Positions 48,801 to 57,854 are shown, counted from the stretch's first letter. The stretch: DNA of 64,000 bases from Acidimicrobiaceae bacterium (GCA_028819005.1 JAPPMP010000002.1:117033-181032); one strand, 5' to 3'. Notes: generated by a model from the sequence alone, not told the origin. Numbers and translations: made by a program.

Positions 48801-49181
48801 CTATTGGAAGCCTGAATCGGCTCTGTAGGAGGGGTTGGCGACCGCGAGCTTGTCGAGCGTGGTCTCCCAAAGTGCTTCTGCGAGTTGACCTTGGCGATCG
48901 TCGAACGCGCCGCTGCGGATCGCCTCGGCCAGCTGCGACTCGCTGTCGGCGCCGAGCGACGCGAGTCTCGCGGTGTGAGCAGCGCGGTCTGTGGCGCCCG
49001 AGCGCATTTCTCTGGCCACGATGCTGAGAGCGTTGGCGGCTATCCGCAACAGCCACTTGTCGCGGCCTTCGGCTCGCGGACCCAGATCGTCGGCCAGATA
49101 TGCGCGCACAACCTCGAGCAGTTCCTCCGCATCGGGCAGATCGTGGGGCCAGTTCCTCGCAAGTTCTTGGTCGGTGCTCAT
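48801..49181 (-). CDS. DUF6285 domain protein
   Basis: A 126-aa helical protein with LPDAEELLEVVRAYLADD and LRIAANALSIVAREMRSG, the pattern of DUF6285. These proteins usually follow an APH-like kinase gene, as here, with a four-base overlap. The function is unknown; the conserved pairing suggests they work together, perhaps on a CoA-linked or acyl substrate. Confidence 0.72.
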   Translation of the reverse strand: MSTDQELARNWPHDLPDAEELLEVVRAYLADDLGPRAEGRDKWLLRIAANALSIVAREMRSGATDRAAHTARLASLGADSESQLAEAIRSGAFDDRQGQLAEALWETTLDKLAVANPSYRADSGFQ

Positions 49182-50200
49182 GCCGATGCCTCGCCGAGCA
49201 GCTCCGGCCTCACTAGCTCCGGCCGCACTAGCTCTGGCATCAACAGGAGCATCACGTCGTATTCAGTCTCCACGACTCGACGCCCGATCACAGCCTGCTC
49301 CATGGAGCTGCTACGACCCTGACGATGATCGGCAACCATCGCCATGGTCACCACGCCCCAACGAAGGCAGGCCAGCATCTCCCACCAACGCAGCTCTTCG
49401 AGGGTGACGGCTACGCCTCCGTTCGACTGATACGCGTCGAGCAGTTCGGTTCTGGCGCCGACTCCACCAACCTCTCCGACTTCGCCGAAACGCCAGGCTC
49501 GCGCCACGAGCCACCCGAGATCGAAGGCCGGATCGCCGATGTATGCGAGTTCCCAGTCCAGAACCGCAGCGAGTCCCCCGCTATCGACCAAAATGTTGCC
49601 CATTCGAAAATCGCCGTGAACGACACATGGCCGCCTGGGGCGCGGACGACACTGGTCGAGCCAACGAAAAGCCAGGTCGAAGACCGGGTGCGGGTCATCA
49701 AAAGCCTCGTACAGCGTTCGTTGCACCGCCAGCGGATCGTCCATGGCCGGGATTCGGCCGCTGGAGTCCATCTCCAGACGGTGAATCGCAGCCAACTCCC
49801 GCCCGAAGTCAGCGACCAGACCTTTGCGTGCCGCAGCGAAGGAATCGTCACGCAGAATCTTGCGGGGAATCGACTCTCCCCGGATTCGTCGACTGATCGT
49901 GAACGGCGCGCCGATCGAGTTCTCGCCACTCGTGTCTGCCGCCACTATTTCCGGCACCCTCACACCGCCGGCACGGGCACATCGAAGCAGCCTCGGTTCG
50001 TCGAGTCCATCTCGGGGCCCCGGAATCCCGGATCGGTGGCGCTGTAGGATCAACTGGTGGGATTCGTTCGAAGCTACCGCATCGAACGACCACGTTTCGC
50101 GGCTCGCGCCGGCGGACAAACGCTTCAGATCCTGGATCTTGACGTTGCCGAGCGCATCGGAGAGCGAGCCGACAAGTGCGTTCTCCAACTCAGCGCTCAT
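49178..50200 (-). CDS. Phosphotransferase family protein (APH fold)
   Basis: A 340-aa kinase-fold protein. The ATP site starts at IQDLKRLSAGASRETWSFDA, LILQRHRSG has the Lys/Arg region, and the catalytic part is VVHGDFRMGNILVDSGGLAAVLDWELAYIGDPAFDLGW, with the HGD and DWE metal motifs. It is coupled with DUF6285, a linkage seen in many actinobacteria and proteobacteria. I chose ATG 50200 (MSAELENAL); the frame extends to 50341 but overlaps a repeat. Confidence 0.85.
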   Translation of the reverse strand: MSAELENALVGSLSDALGNVKIQDLKRLSAGASRETWSFDAVASNESHQLILQRHRSGIPGPRDGLDEPRLLRCARAGGVRVPEIVAADTSGENSIGAPFTISRRIRGESIPRKILRDDSFAAARKGLVADFGRELAAIHRLEMDSSGRIPAMDDPLAVQRTLYEAFDDPHPVFDLAFRWLDQCRPRPRRPCVVHGDFRMGNILVDSGGLAAVLDWELAYIGDPAFDLGWLVARAWRFGEVGEVGGVGARTELLDAYQSNGGVAVTLEELRWWEMLACLRWGVVTMAMVADHRQGRSSSMEQAVIGRRVVETEYDVMLLLMPELVRPELVRPELLGEASA

Positions 50201-50266
50201 CAGCGCCTGATACCTCTCATATGAACATGCTCGGGCTGGACAGGACGTTGCGCCGATACCGGTTGT

Positions 50267-50321
50267 TTCCCGCTCTTGTTCGCTGCGCTCACGGGCCGCT
50301 CGGGCCACGGCCTCGTTGCGC
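50267..50321. repeat. Dispersed GC-rich repeat, copy 3
   Basis: Begins cccgctcttgttcgctgcgc and continues with cgggccgctcgggccacggc. It matches the copy at 28661-28730 closely and resembles the tandem copies at 16779. It covers the last codons of the DUF7065-like gene and the spacer after it. Confidence 0.7.
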
Positions 50322-51380
50322 GGCAGCCATATTGAGGTCAATCCGCTCGGCCTCTAGGCTCATGTCGGCGCCGATGGGAAGCCCATCGACGATCTGATCG
50401 AGGTATTCGCTCATCCCCATCCCGACGCGGCCGTTGCACTCGTAGCGGGTCATCGCCTCAGTAATGCGGGTGTGCAGTTGTTGCCCATCGTCGGTGGTGC
50501 GACGGTTGCGCAGAGGAATCATCGACAGCACCCGGCCGACTATCTCATACTCGTTGTCGTCTGTGGCGGCCCAGCAGCGCATCGAGGTCTGGTAATGCTC
50601 GGAGTCCCACTCGGATTCGATCCTGCAGTCGCGGATCAGCGAATATTCGCCGTCGGTTAGCACCATCCCGCTGCGGGCGGGGGTGCCGTCGCGGTCGACT
50701 ATCGACAGCATCATGGCGAAGTCGGGGCCGAAGATCATCGGCAACCAGCGATACCAGCGCAGCGCTTGCCAATAGCGGGGACCCCATGACTTGTCTCGCA
50801 ATCCCAAACCGTCGAGCGAGATCGTCTCAGTGTCGACCTGGATCGTTCCGACAACCGCGGTGTGCTGTTCGTAGTGCGCCTTGGCAAAGCTCTTGGTGGA
50901 ATCGGTCTTGAGCGGACTGCCGTCTTCGTATTGGGGCAGCCCCCCGTACATCGGCGATATGCCGGTCACATCAAGACGCACCGAGCAGTCGACGAAGGGA
51001 TTGTCGCGGAACGCCACCCGAGGATCCGCCATCTGGCGGGGTTCGTCGAGCAGGCACACCTTGCCGTCGTAGTGCACCGTCAGATGCTCGAACGGCTTTT
51101 CGACCCTGATCTCCAACCCGCCCGCTCGCATCTCGACGTTGTCAGTGATTTCGGGCCGGCCGTAGATGAACCCGACCCGGCCGTCGGGAAGATAGATGCA
51201 CACCGTCATCTCGGCGTAACCCTCGTTGACCCGGTTGCCGATCCTGAACCATGCGCCCAATTCCGCTTCGAGGTCGAAGCCGTTGAGATACATCGACTCG
51301 TTGTAGTTCGAAACCGGATCAGGTTCGTGGGTGTATTCGTCTTCGGGTTCTAGGACGGTGACGATCTTGGGGTCAGCCAT
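50289..51380 (-). CDS. DUF7065/hydroxyneurosporene-synthase-like protein
   Basis: A 363-aa, predicted beta-rich protein with the motif LRDKSWGPRYWQ (194-205), the (R)DxSWGPR element of CrtC-like and DUF7064/7065 proteins. No signal peptide or membrane helix is evident. The last codons (QRGRGPSGP) fall within a dispersed DNA repeat. Related genes occur among acyl-CoA or hydrophobic-compound catabolism genes. The reaction is unknown. Confidence 0.65.
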   Translation of the reverse strand: MADPKIVTVLEPEDEYTHEPDPVSNYNESMYLNGFDLEAELGAWFRIGNRVNEGYAEMTVCIYLPDGRVGFIYGRPEITDNVEMRAGGLEIRVEKPFEHLTVHYDGKVCLLDEPRQMADPRVAFRDNPFVDCSVRLDVTGISPMYGGLPQYEDGSPLKTDSTKSFAKAHYEQHTAVVGTIQVDTETISLDGLGLRDKSWGPRYWQALRWYRWLPMIFGPDFAMMLSIVDRDGTPARSGMVLTDGEYSLIRDCRIESEWDSEHYQTSMRCWAATDDNEYEIVGRVLSMIPLRNRRTTDDGQQLHTRITEAMTRYECNGRVGMGMSEYLDQIVDGLPIGADMSLEAERIDLNMAAAQRGRGPSGP

Positions 51381-51385
51381 CTCGC

Positions 51386-51946
51386 TTACTCCTCCGGACT
51401 CTGATCACCCTCAGAACGCTGCGCGCCTTTGGAGCTCTGCTTGCCTTCAGAGAAGGCTGCTCGCAGGTCTTCAAGTCCGGCGGGAAGTTCGATCGGAGGG
51501 TCGGGCAACTGTTCCACGCCGCGATCGGTGAGCAGGCGCGCCATGGAATCCACATCGTCGCTCCAGGAACGCGGGTCGCCCATCATCACCTCGTACAGCT
51601 CCACGCCTTCGGGACCCGCGACGAACGGCCCGAACGAGGCCCCCAGCGGCAGTTCAATATGGCCGCCCGGACCGAGTTCCACATCGCCGCAGGTGAACGA
51701 CCCGGACAGGACAGTGAGCGTGTGCGGGCTGTAGTGCCCGTGATGGCGCACGATCATGCCCGGATCCCAGCGAGCGAACAATGCCAGGTATAGGGGATCT
51801 ACTGAGAAAGCCACCCATTTCTCCCAGACATGGGACTCCGAACCATCGGCGTTGCGCTGGCTGCGCACCGCGATGAACGGAATGTCACCATCGTCGATGT
51901 TGGTGAAAGTGGGTTCCAGTCCCGCTATGCGCGGTGTGTCGCTCAT
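51386..51946 (-). CDS. Cupin-domain protein
   Basis: A 186-aa protein with one cupin barrel at about 60-125: metal ligands are likely in RHHGHYSPHTLTVLSGSF (His residues) and the second motif is PGGHIELPLGASFGPF. The C-terminus is low-complexity and charged (EGKQSSKGAQRSEGDQ). It lies 5 bp from the DUF7065-like gene and is probably in one operon with it. The substrate is unknown. Confidence 0.75.
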   Translation of the reverse strand: MSDTPRIAGLEPTFTNIDDGDIPFIAVRSQRNADGSESHVWEKWVAFSVDPLYLALFARWDPGMIVRHHGHYSPHTLTVLSGSFTCGDVELGPGGHIELPLGASFGPFVAGPEGVELYEVMMGDPRSWSDDVDSMARLLTDRGVEQLPDPPIELPAGLEDLRAAFSEGKQSSKGAQRSEGDQSPEE

Positions 51947-51966
51947 CCGCGGTCTGGGCCGCGAAC

Positions 51967-52878
51967 CTAGGCGAGTGCGGCTTCGAGCGCTTCTACAGAA
52001 GGAGCGAAGTAGAACGAACCAGAGGCCGGCGTCGAGTAGTCGGTGATGGCGTCGAGCGCCTGGCCATTGATCCCATACATGGCCTCCATGCGCTCGCGCA
52101 TCGGCGCCTGGGTCTTGCAGAAGCCCATGAAATAGAGTCCGACGGTGCCCTCGTGGAACGCGTAGGGCGTGGACCGGCGCACCATCTCGCCCCGCTTGGG
52201 GGTCGACTCATCGGCAGTCGCGCCTTCGCGGAGCTCGACGTGGGACAGATGCGAAGTCGGGACCTGGGCGTCGAGCTTGACCGAGTCGGCCTTGGTGCGA
52301 CCGAAGGTGTTCTCCTCCTCTTCGAGCGAGAGCGTGGCCCAGTAGTCCATGTCGTGCACCCAGCGCTGGGCGATGCAGTAGCTGCCGCCCTCACCCGGCC
52401 GACCGTCGTCGACGATGCCGCGGCCTTTCTGGTCCTCGGGCTCCGGATTGCCGGTGCCGTCGATATGGCCGGTCAGGTCGAGACTGTTCTTGTAGATGAA
52501 CGTCGGAGTCTCACGGGCCACCTCGAGGTGCCCGGCCACCGCCTTGCGGAAAGTGTGCTGCACCTCCCAGATCAGATCCTTGTCGGCGTGATGGAGCCAC
52601 ATGAGAAGCTCCTCCTGGGTTCCCTTGGCGACGCGAGAGCCGTCGGGCGATTCGTATCCGGGGTATGGCTGAAAATCGTCGGTTTCGATCCCGAGGTCGT
52701 CAGCGAGGGTCGGACCGAAGAGGACGCAAAGGTTGACCCCCTGTGCCGCAGCGTCGGCAAGACTGTCCTGTATTGCGCTCTTGATGAGACCGAGATCGGC
52801 GTTTTCGGTACGGCTCATGTGTACGTACCACTGGTACTTCTGAAGATCCATGAGGATCGCGGGCTGCGAAGTTGCCAT
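51967..52878 (-). CDS. DyP-type heme peroxidase (YfeX-like)
   Basis: Heme peroxidase of the dye-decolorizing family. With ATG 52878 it has 303 aa. The distal motif GxxDG is GHIDG at 137-141 with Asp140, and the proximal heme His is likely H210 in TSHLSHVEL, which aligns with the E. coli YfeX segment. The C-terminal end is SGSFYFAPSVEAL, also as in YfeX. No twin-arginine signal is seen and there is no extra C-terminal peptide, so encapsulin loading is unlikely. Confidence 0.88.
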   Translation of the reverse strand: MATSQPAILMDLQKYQWYVHMSRTENADLGLIKSAIQDSLADAAAQGVNLCVLFGPTLADDLGIETDDFQPYPGYESPDGSRVAKGTQEELLMWLHHADKDLIWEVQHTFRKAVAGHLEVARETPTFIYKNSLDLTGHIDGTGNPEPEDQKGRGIVDDGRPGEGGSYCIAQRWVHDMDYWATLSLEEEENTFGRTKADSVKLDAQVPTSHLSHVELREGATADESTPKRGEMVRRSTPYAFHEGTVGLYFMGFCKTQAPMRERMEAMYGINGQALDAITDYSTPASGSFYFAPSVEALEAALA

Positions 52879-52991
52879 TGGATGATTCCTCTGTCGATTA
52901 GTGGTGGATGACGACTCCGAGGCTAGAGGATTGATGCCGCCACGAGACACGGCAAGTCCCGTATTTTGTCCAAACTCCGCGGTTCAAACGT

Positions 52992-53723
52992 CTAGGTCAC
53001 AGCGCCGACGACGGTGAAACCCTCTTCGCCGAAACCGACTTCGACGCCGCGGTTGATCGAAACCCAGTCGCGGGCCTCGAGATAGGGGCGGAAAGTGGCG
53101 GCGATGGCCTGTTCGTCGGCCTTGGTCTTGGGGCGTTGGATCTCATAGAGATGGGGGAACTCGAGCCAGCCGCAGACCGTGTCCCAGAGCCGCAGCGCCG
53201 CGTCGTCGAGGGGCGGATCCACCAGCACCGGACCGAAGATCGTCTGCTCGCTGCCGGCGCCGTCGGAGAAGAACAGGGTCGGCACTCCATAACCCGACGC
53301 CGCGACAACCTTGTCGTGCTCGGCTTTCACCTCGTCGTGGGTGGTCGGGTCGGCGATCGCCGCGTCGACAAGGCCGGGATCAAGTCCGATCTGGGACAAC
53401 AGGCGCCTGGCCACATCGGGTTCGTGCGGTTTGTTGCCGTCTTCGTGCAACGCCTTGCCCGCCGCCGCGTACCAATCGTCAAGATGGGCCATGTCGATGC
53501 GGCGCAGTGCCGCACCAATGCGCATCATCGACCAGCCGTAGGACCATTCACGTTCCCAAGGGTGCTTCTTGCCCTCCACCCTGTTGATCTCCTCGAGGCT
53601 GAAGAAACGCCAGTTGATCGCGAGTTCGGTCTGCTCGCGTACCGCTCGAATCCAGCGTGAAGTCTGGTAGGCGTACGGGCACATGACGTCGAAGTGGAAG
53701 TCCACACGAGTAGGTCGATCCAT
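52992..53723 (-). CDS. DsbA family oxidoreductase
   Basis: A 243-aa thioredoxin-fold protein with the active-site CPYA (C15-A18) in [10 protein letters not shown] near the N-terminus, lacking the second Cys. In mycobacteria and other actinobacteria such DsbA-like proteins (Rv2466c type has CPWC) act with mycothiol. The cis-Pro loop is GYGVPTLFF. No signal peptide, so it is cytosolic. It is divergent from trpB2. Confidence 0.8.
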   Translation of the reverse strand: MDRPTRVDFHFDVMCPYAYQTSRWIRAVREQTELAINWRFFSLEEINRVEGKKHPWEREWSYGWSMMRIGAALRRIDMAHLDDWYAAAGKALHEDGNKPHEPDVARRLLSQIGLDPGLVDAAIADPTTHDEVKAEHDKVVAASGYGVPTLFFSDGAGSEQTIFGPVLVDPPLDDAALRLWDTVCGWLEFPHLYEIQRPKTKADEQAIAATFRPYLEARDWVSINRGVEVGFGEEGFTVVGAVT

Positions 53724-53759
53724 GACATGACCTTATTGCGTTCAACCGAGCGAGACACC

Positions 53760-53843
53760 GCGCCCCTGTCGCCGCGGGTGGAACCGCCGCGTCGATGACC
53801 GTCCTAGTCGACCTGACTGCGCCCCTGTCGCCGCGGGTGGAAC
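53760..53843. repeat. 25-bp direct repeat pair between divergent genes
   Basis: The 25-bp sequence starting gcgcccctgtcgccgcgg occurs identically at 53760-53784 and 53819-53843, spaced 59 bp, in the 191-bp space between the dsbA-like and trpB2 starts. Operator sites or a small duplication. Confidence 0.85.
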
Positions 53844-53914
53844 TCGCCGTGTGATCACCTCTTGGGCTATTGTCCCGCGCTGACCATCGATGATCGCCAC
53901 GAAAGGAACCAGCC

Positions 53915-55279
53915 ATGGCAGACGACTATTACAGGGTGAACTTGCCGGAATCGGAACTCCCGACCCAGTGGTACAACGTGATCCCGGATCTGCCCGCACC
54001 TCCGCCGCCGCCGCTGCATCCCGGCACTCTGGAGCCCGCCGGGCCCGAAGATCTCGCGCCGTTGTTCCCCATGGCGCTGATACTCCAGGAGGTCAGCAGC
54101 GACTCCTACATCGACATACCAGGCGGGGTGCTCGACGTGCTGCGACTCTGGCGGCCCAGTCCGCTGTTCCGGGCGCGGCGCCTTGAAAAAGCGCTCGACA
54201 CGCCCGCAAAGATCTTCTACAAGTACGAAGGGGTCAGCCCTGCTGGTTCCCACAAGCCCAACACCGCGGTCCCTCAGGCCTACTACAACAGCGCTGAGGG
54301 CGTTACCAAGCTCACAACCGAGACCGGGGCAGGACAATGGGGCAGCGCCTTGGCTTTCGCCTGCTCTCAATACGGCATGGAATGCGAAGTGTGGCAGGTG
54401 GCTGCCTCCTACCGCCAGAAGCCGTACCGCAAGACCATGATGGAACTTTGGGGCGCGAAGGTGCACTCCAGCCCCTCGCCGGTGACCGAATTCGGTCGAG
54501 AGTTGTTGGCGGCGGACCCCGACCACCCCGGTTCGCTCGGCATCGCGATTTCTGAGGCTGTGTCGGTGGCGGCCGCTGACCCTGCGGTGCGCTACTCGCT
54601 CGGCAGCGTCTTGAACCATGTGCTGATGCACCAGACTGTCATCGGCGAGGAGGCCCTCCGGCAGTTGGCCATGGTGGACGAGACCCCGGACTTGCTTGTG
54701 GGCTGCACCGGCGGGGGTTCCAACTTCGGCGGATTGGCGCTGCCGTTCCTGCGCGAGAAGCTGGCAGGCAACATGGCGCCCACGATCCGCTGTGTCGAGC
54801 CTGCTTCGTGCCCGACTTTGACGAAAGGCGAATACCGCTACGACTTCGGCGACACTGCGTGCTCCACTCCCCTGTTCAAGATGCACACCTTGGGTCACGG
54901 GTTCATTCCCGCAGCCATCCACGCAGGAGGTTTGAGATACCACGGCATGTCGCCTCTGGTGTCGCACATTCACGACCTGGGCCTCACCGAGGCGGTCGCC
55001 ATTCCCCAGAGCGAGTGCTTCGCTGCCGGGTTGCAGTTCGCTCGCACCGAGGGCATCGTGCCCGCTCCTGAACCCACACACGCCCTCGCCGCGACCATCC
55101 GCGAGGCCCTCGCGTGCAAGGAGTCTGGCGAGTCCAGGACGATCCTCACCGCGATGTGCGGCCACGGGCACCTCGACCTATCGGCCTATGAGTCCTACAT
55201 CTCTGGCGCCGTGAGCGATTTCGACCTCTCCGATGAGGCCATTGCGGCTTCGTTGAGCAGCGTTCCTGTTCTCAGCTGA
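53915..55279 (+). CDS. Tryptophan synthase beta chain 2 (TrpB2-like)
   Basis: PLP enzyme that joins indole and serine, or a related reaction. The PLP lysine is K114 in GSHKPNTAVPQ, TETGAGQWG holds the catalytic Glu, and GCTGGGSNFGG binds the phosphate. The 454-aa length and extended N-terminus mark the TrpB2 type, which usually works without TrpA; no trpA is adjacent. ATG 53915 follows a good GAAAGGA. Confidence 0.92.
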   Translation: MADDYYRVNLPESELPTQWYNVIPDLPAPPPPPLHPGTLEPAGPEDLAPLFPMALILQEVSSDSYIDIPGGVLDVLRLWRPSPLFRARRLEKALDTPAKIFYKYEGVSPAGSHKPNTAVPQAYYNSAEGVTKLTTETGAGQWGSALAFACSQYGMECEVWQVAASYRQKPYRKTMMELWGAKVHSSPSPVTEFGRELLAADPDHPGSLGIAISEAVSVAAADPAVRYSLGSVLNHVLMHQTVIGEEALRQLAMVDETPDLLVGCTGGGSNFGGLALPFLREKLAGNMAPTIRCVEPASCPTLTKGEYRYDFGDTACSTPLFKMHTLGHGFIPAAIHAGGLRYHGMSPLVSHIHDLGLTEAVAIPQSECFAAGLQFARTEGIVPAPEPTHALAATIREALACKESGESRTILTAMCGHGHLDLSAYESYISGAVSDFDLSDEAIAASLSSVPVLS

Positions 55280-55343
55280 GGCCTTTGTAGAGCCCGGTCG
55301 ACATGAACCGTAGCGAAGCAGATGGTGTTCGCGTAGGTTTGAG

Positions 55344-55577
55344 ATGGTTCGGGGCAACTTGATGGCGCCGCCTGTCGTGCTGATCCGCGGGTTCGCGACT
55401 TCGACCGAGCGGACCTGGCGGGAGCCCGGTTGGTTCGACCTGCTCAAAGATGCTCGTCGCCATGCCATCGGCATCGACCTGTTGGGTCACGGTGACGCGC
55501 CCAAACCCACCGACCCTGAGGCCTACGACGATCTGGTGACGGGGCCTGCACGCCTCGCTTTGGTCCCGATTCGGTGA
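55344..55577 (+). pseudogene. Alpha/beta hydrolase, N-terminal fragment
   Basis: A 77-codon frame with VVLIRGFATSTERTWRE and IDLLGHGDAPKPTDPEAY, the beta-strand and oxyanion part of an alpha/beta hydrolase. The chain breaks off soon after DPEAYDDL, before the Ser nucleophile elbow, and the GH3 gene's 3' end follows. Normal family length is about 250 aa. Confidence 0.7.
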
Positions 55578-55589
55578 GGACGACCGGGC

Positions 55590-57578
55590 CTACAGAACCA
55601 CGTTCAGCTTGAAGCGGGGATTGGCCGCGGACGCGGCCAGAATGATCGAATAGCACCCCGGGTCGATCACCCAGTCGTGCACCTCCGGATCCCAACGGGC
55701 AAAGGAACGATCCCTCAACTTGATGCAAGCCGCCTTGGTCTCGCCTGGAGCCAATGCCAGCTTCGCAAAACCGGCGAGTTCTTTGATGGGCCGAGCCACA
55801 ACAGCATGAACGGGAGCGACATAGGCCTGTACAACCTCGCTGCCCAGCCGTTGTCCGGTGTTCGTGATCGGTATCTCGACGGTCAAGTCGGCGCCTGCGC
55901 CATGAACGGACGGCCGGCCCCAATCGAATGTGGTGTAGGACCCGCCATGGCCGAAGGGGATCATCGGTTTGACGCCGCGGGCGTCATAGAAGCGGTAGCC
56001 GACGAATATCCCCTCGCCGTAACGCACCACTCCCGCCTCTCCCGGATAGTTCAAGAACGCCGGCGTGTCGCGCTCGTCGCTAGCCCAGGTGGTGGGCATG
56101 CGTCCTGCCGGCTCAGCATCGCCCACCAGCACGTCCGTGATCGCGTTGCCTGCTTCCTGCCCTGGGTACCAGGCCAAAAGGGCCGCTGAGACATCCTCGA
56201 GCCACGGTAGCGACATGGGCGCGCCGCAATTGAGGACCACAACAGTGTTCGGGTTGGCCGCAATGACCCGCCGAACGAGTTCGTCCTGCTGGTTGGGCAG
56301 ATCAATCGAGCCGCGATCGCCCCCCTCCGATTCCCACTCAGAACTCGACCCCACCACGACCACGGCGGTATCGGCTTGAGCGGCGAGGGATGCAGCCTCG
56401 TCGAGGCCGACACCGCGGTCGAGGTCGCCGGCAAGATCACGGCGGCGCATGTCGATTCCCGTTGCAACGCCGATCACGCGGTCGCCCAGCCGCGCCTGCA
56501 TCGCTTCTGCAACCGTGGATGCGCGGTGCGGTTCCAGGCTGGCCGACCCTCCGCCGAGCAGAGAGGTGTGAGCAACGCCGGGGCCGATGAGCGCGATCGT
56601 GCCGTCTCCGGCGAGCGGCAGAAGGTCTCGGTCGTTGCGTAGCAGAACCATCGACTCGGTCGCTGCTCGCCGCGCCAGCTCACGATGCTCGGGCCGTTCG
56701 ATGTGCTGTTCGGTGTGGTCGGTCGGGGTCCCGATCCGGCCGGCCCAGTCGAGGAATCTGATGATCCGCCGTACCTTGTCGTCGATCAGGTGCTCGTCGA
56801 CCTCGCCCGATTCCACCGCAGCCTGAAGTCGGCCTTCACCCCAGAAGTCGCCGGGTCCTGGCATTTCAAGGTCGAGGCCGTGGCGGGCAGGCGCCGCGGT
56901 CTCTTTTACGGCTTCCCAGTCCGACACCACGAAACCGTCGAATCCCCACTCGTTCTTCAGGAGTTCGACCAAGAATTCCGGGTGCGCGCAGGCGTGGTGG
57001 CCGTTCACGAAGTTGTAGGCACCCATCACGCTGCGCACACCGGCTTCTTTCACGGCCGCTTCGAAGGGGGGCAGGTAGATCTCGCGGAGGCTTCGCTCAT
57101 CGACCTCCACGTTGATCGTGTAACGCTCGAACTCCTGGTCATTGGCGACAAGATGTTTGACGCAGGCGCCCACGCCCTGGCTCTGGACGCCACGAATGTA
57201 AGCGACCGCGATTTCTGAACTGAGCTCCGGGTCCTCGCTGTAGGACTCGAAATGGCGCCCGCCGCGAGGCGACCGGTGAAGATTCACGGTCGGGGCCAGC
57301 AGCACATCCACCTTGCGGTCCTTGGCTTCCACGCCAAGCGCTGCACCTATCTCCTCCACAAGGCTGGGGTCCCAGGTCGCCGCGACCGCAGATGGGCTCG
57401 GAATCAACAGGCCTGGACCGGTGGCTCTGCCTCGGACGCCGACGGGACCGTCGCTGAGGCACCACTCCGGGATTTGAAGACGTTCGCAGCCCTTCACGAC
57501 CCAGCGGGTCTCCCCCACGACCATGGTGCACTTCTCTTCCAGTGTCATCTGCGCAATCAGCGCGTCGATGTCGGCCAT
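55590..57578 (-). CDS. Glycoside hydrolase family 3 beta-glucosidase-like
   Basis: A 662-aa cytosolic-looking enzyme without a signal peptide. The GH3 N-terminal barrel has DGPVGVRG, KHLVANDQEFERYTIN and the nucleophile Asp220 in FVVSDWEAV. The GH3 C-terminal domain follows from about 310 (LLRNDRDLLPLAGDGTIALIGP), and a fibronectin-III-like end domain is at about 540-650 (VEIPITNTGQRLGSEVVQAYV). It probably releases beta-linked sugars from glycosides. It lies between two truncated genes. Confidence 0.92.
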   Translation of the reverse strand: MADIDALIAQMTLEEKCTMVVGETRWVVKGCERLQIPEWCLSDGPVGVRGRATGPGLLIPSPSAVAATWDPSLVEEIGAALGVEAKDRKVDVLLAPTVNLHRSPRGGRHFESYSEDPELSSEIAVAYIRGVQSQGVGACVKHLVANDQEFERYTINVEVDERSLREIYLPPFEAAVKEAGVRSVMGAYNFVNGHHACAHPEFLVELLKNEWGFDGFVVSDWEAVKETAAPARHGLDLEMPGPGDFWGEGRLQAAVESGEVDEHLIDDKVRRIIRFLDWAGRIGTPTDHTEQHIERPEHRELARRAATESMVLLRNDRDLLPLAGDGTIALIGPGVAHTSLLGGGSASLEPHRASTVAEAMQARLGDRVIGVATGIDMRRRDLAGDLDRGVGLDEAASLAAQADTAVVVVGSSSEWESEGGDRGSIDLPNQQDELVRRVIAANPNTVVVLNCGAPMSLPWLEDVSAALLAWYPGQEAGNAITDVLVGDAEPAGRMPTTWASDERDTPAFLNYPGEAGVVRYGEGIFVGYRFYDARGVKPMIPFGHGGSYTTFDWGRPSVHGAGADLTVEIPITNTGQRLGSEVVQAYVAPVHAVVARPIKELAGFAKLALAPGETKAACIKLRDRSFARWDPEVHDWVIDPGCYSIILAASAANPRFKLNVVL

Positions 57579-57592
57579 GGTCCTGCTCCTAT

Positions 57593-57854
57593 CACCCTGC
57601 TAGCTGCGAATGGTCGACGAATCCGACCGCCAGCAGCCGCTCTGACGGACTCTCCTGAACCTGGGTGGCCTGCACAACTCGCCGATCTCAATCGCGCCTA
57701 CCATCTGTTCGACCGTGGCTCCGCACGAAGCCAACAGTTCAATCAGTTCTCGGCGGGTATCCGCGCCTTGCGCTTCGGGGTCATACAATCCCGCAGCCGC
57801 GACCGCGTCCCAGTCCACACTCACCGCTCCAGTGTGCCCCATCTGCCGAGCCAA
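57593..57854 (-). pseudogene. Adenylate cyclase fragment (regulatory domain)
   Basis: The minus strand encodes VDWDAVAAAGLYDP and RRELIELLASCGATVEQMVGAI, the N-terminal regulatory domain found ahead of class III cyclase domains in actinobacteria. The frame then degenerates. In another frame the next bases read SERLLAVGFVDHSQ, which looks like the first strand of a class III cyclase catalytic domain, followed by a stop. So a deletion and a frameshift have removed the rest. Confidence 0.6.

Noticed and set aside
51967-52878. DyP peroxidase as encapsulin cargo
   Set aside because: There is no C-terminal targeting extension after the FYFAPSVEAL end, and no encapsulin gene in the window.
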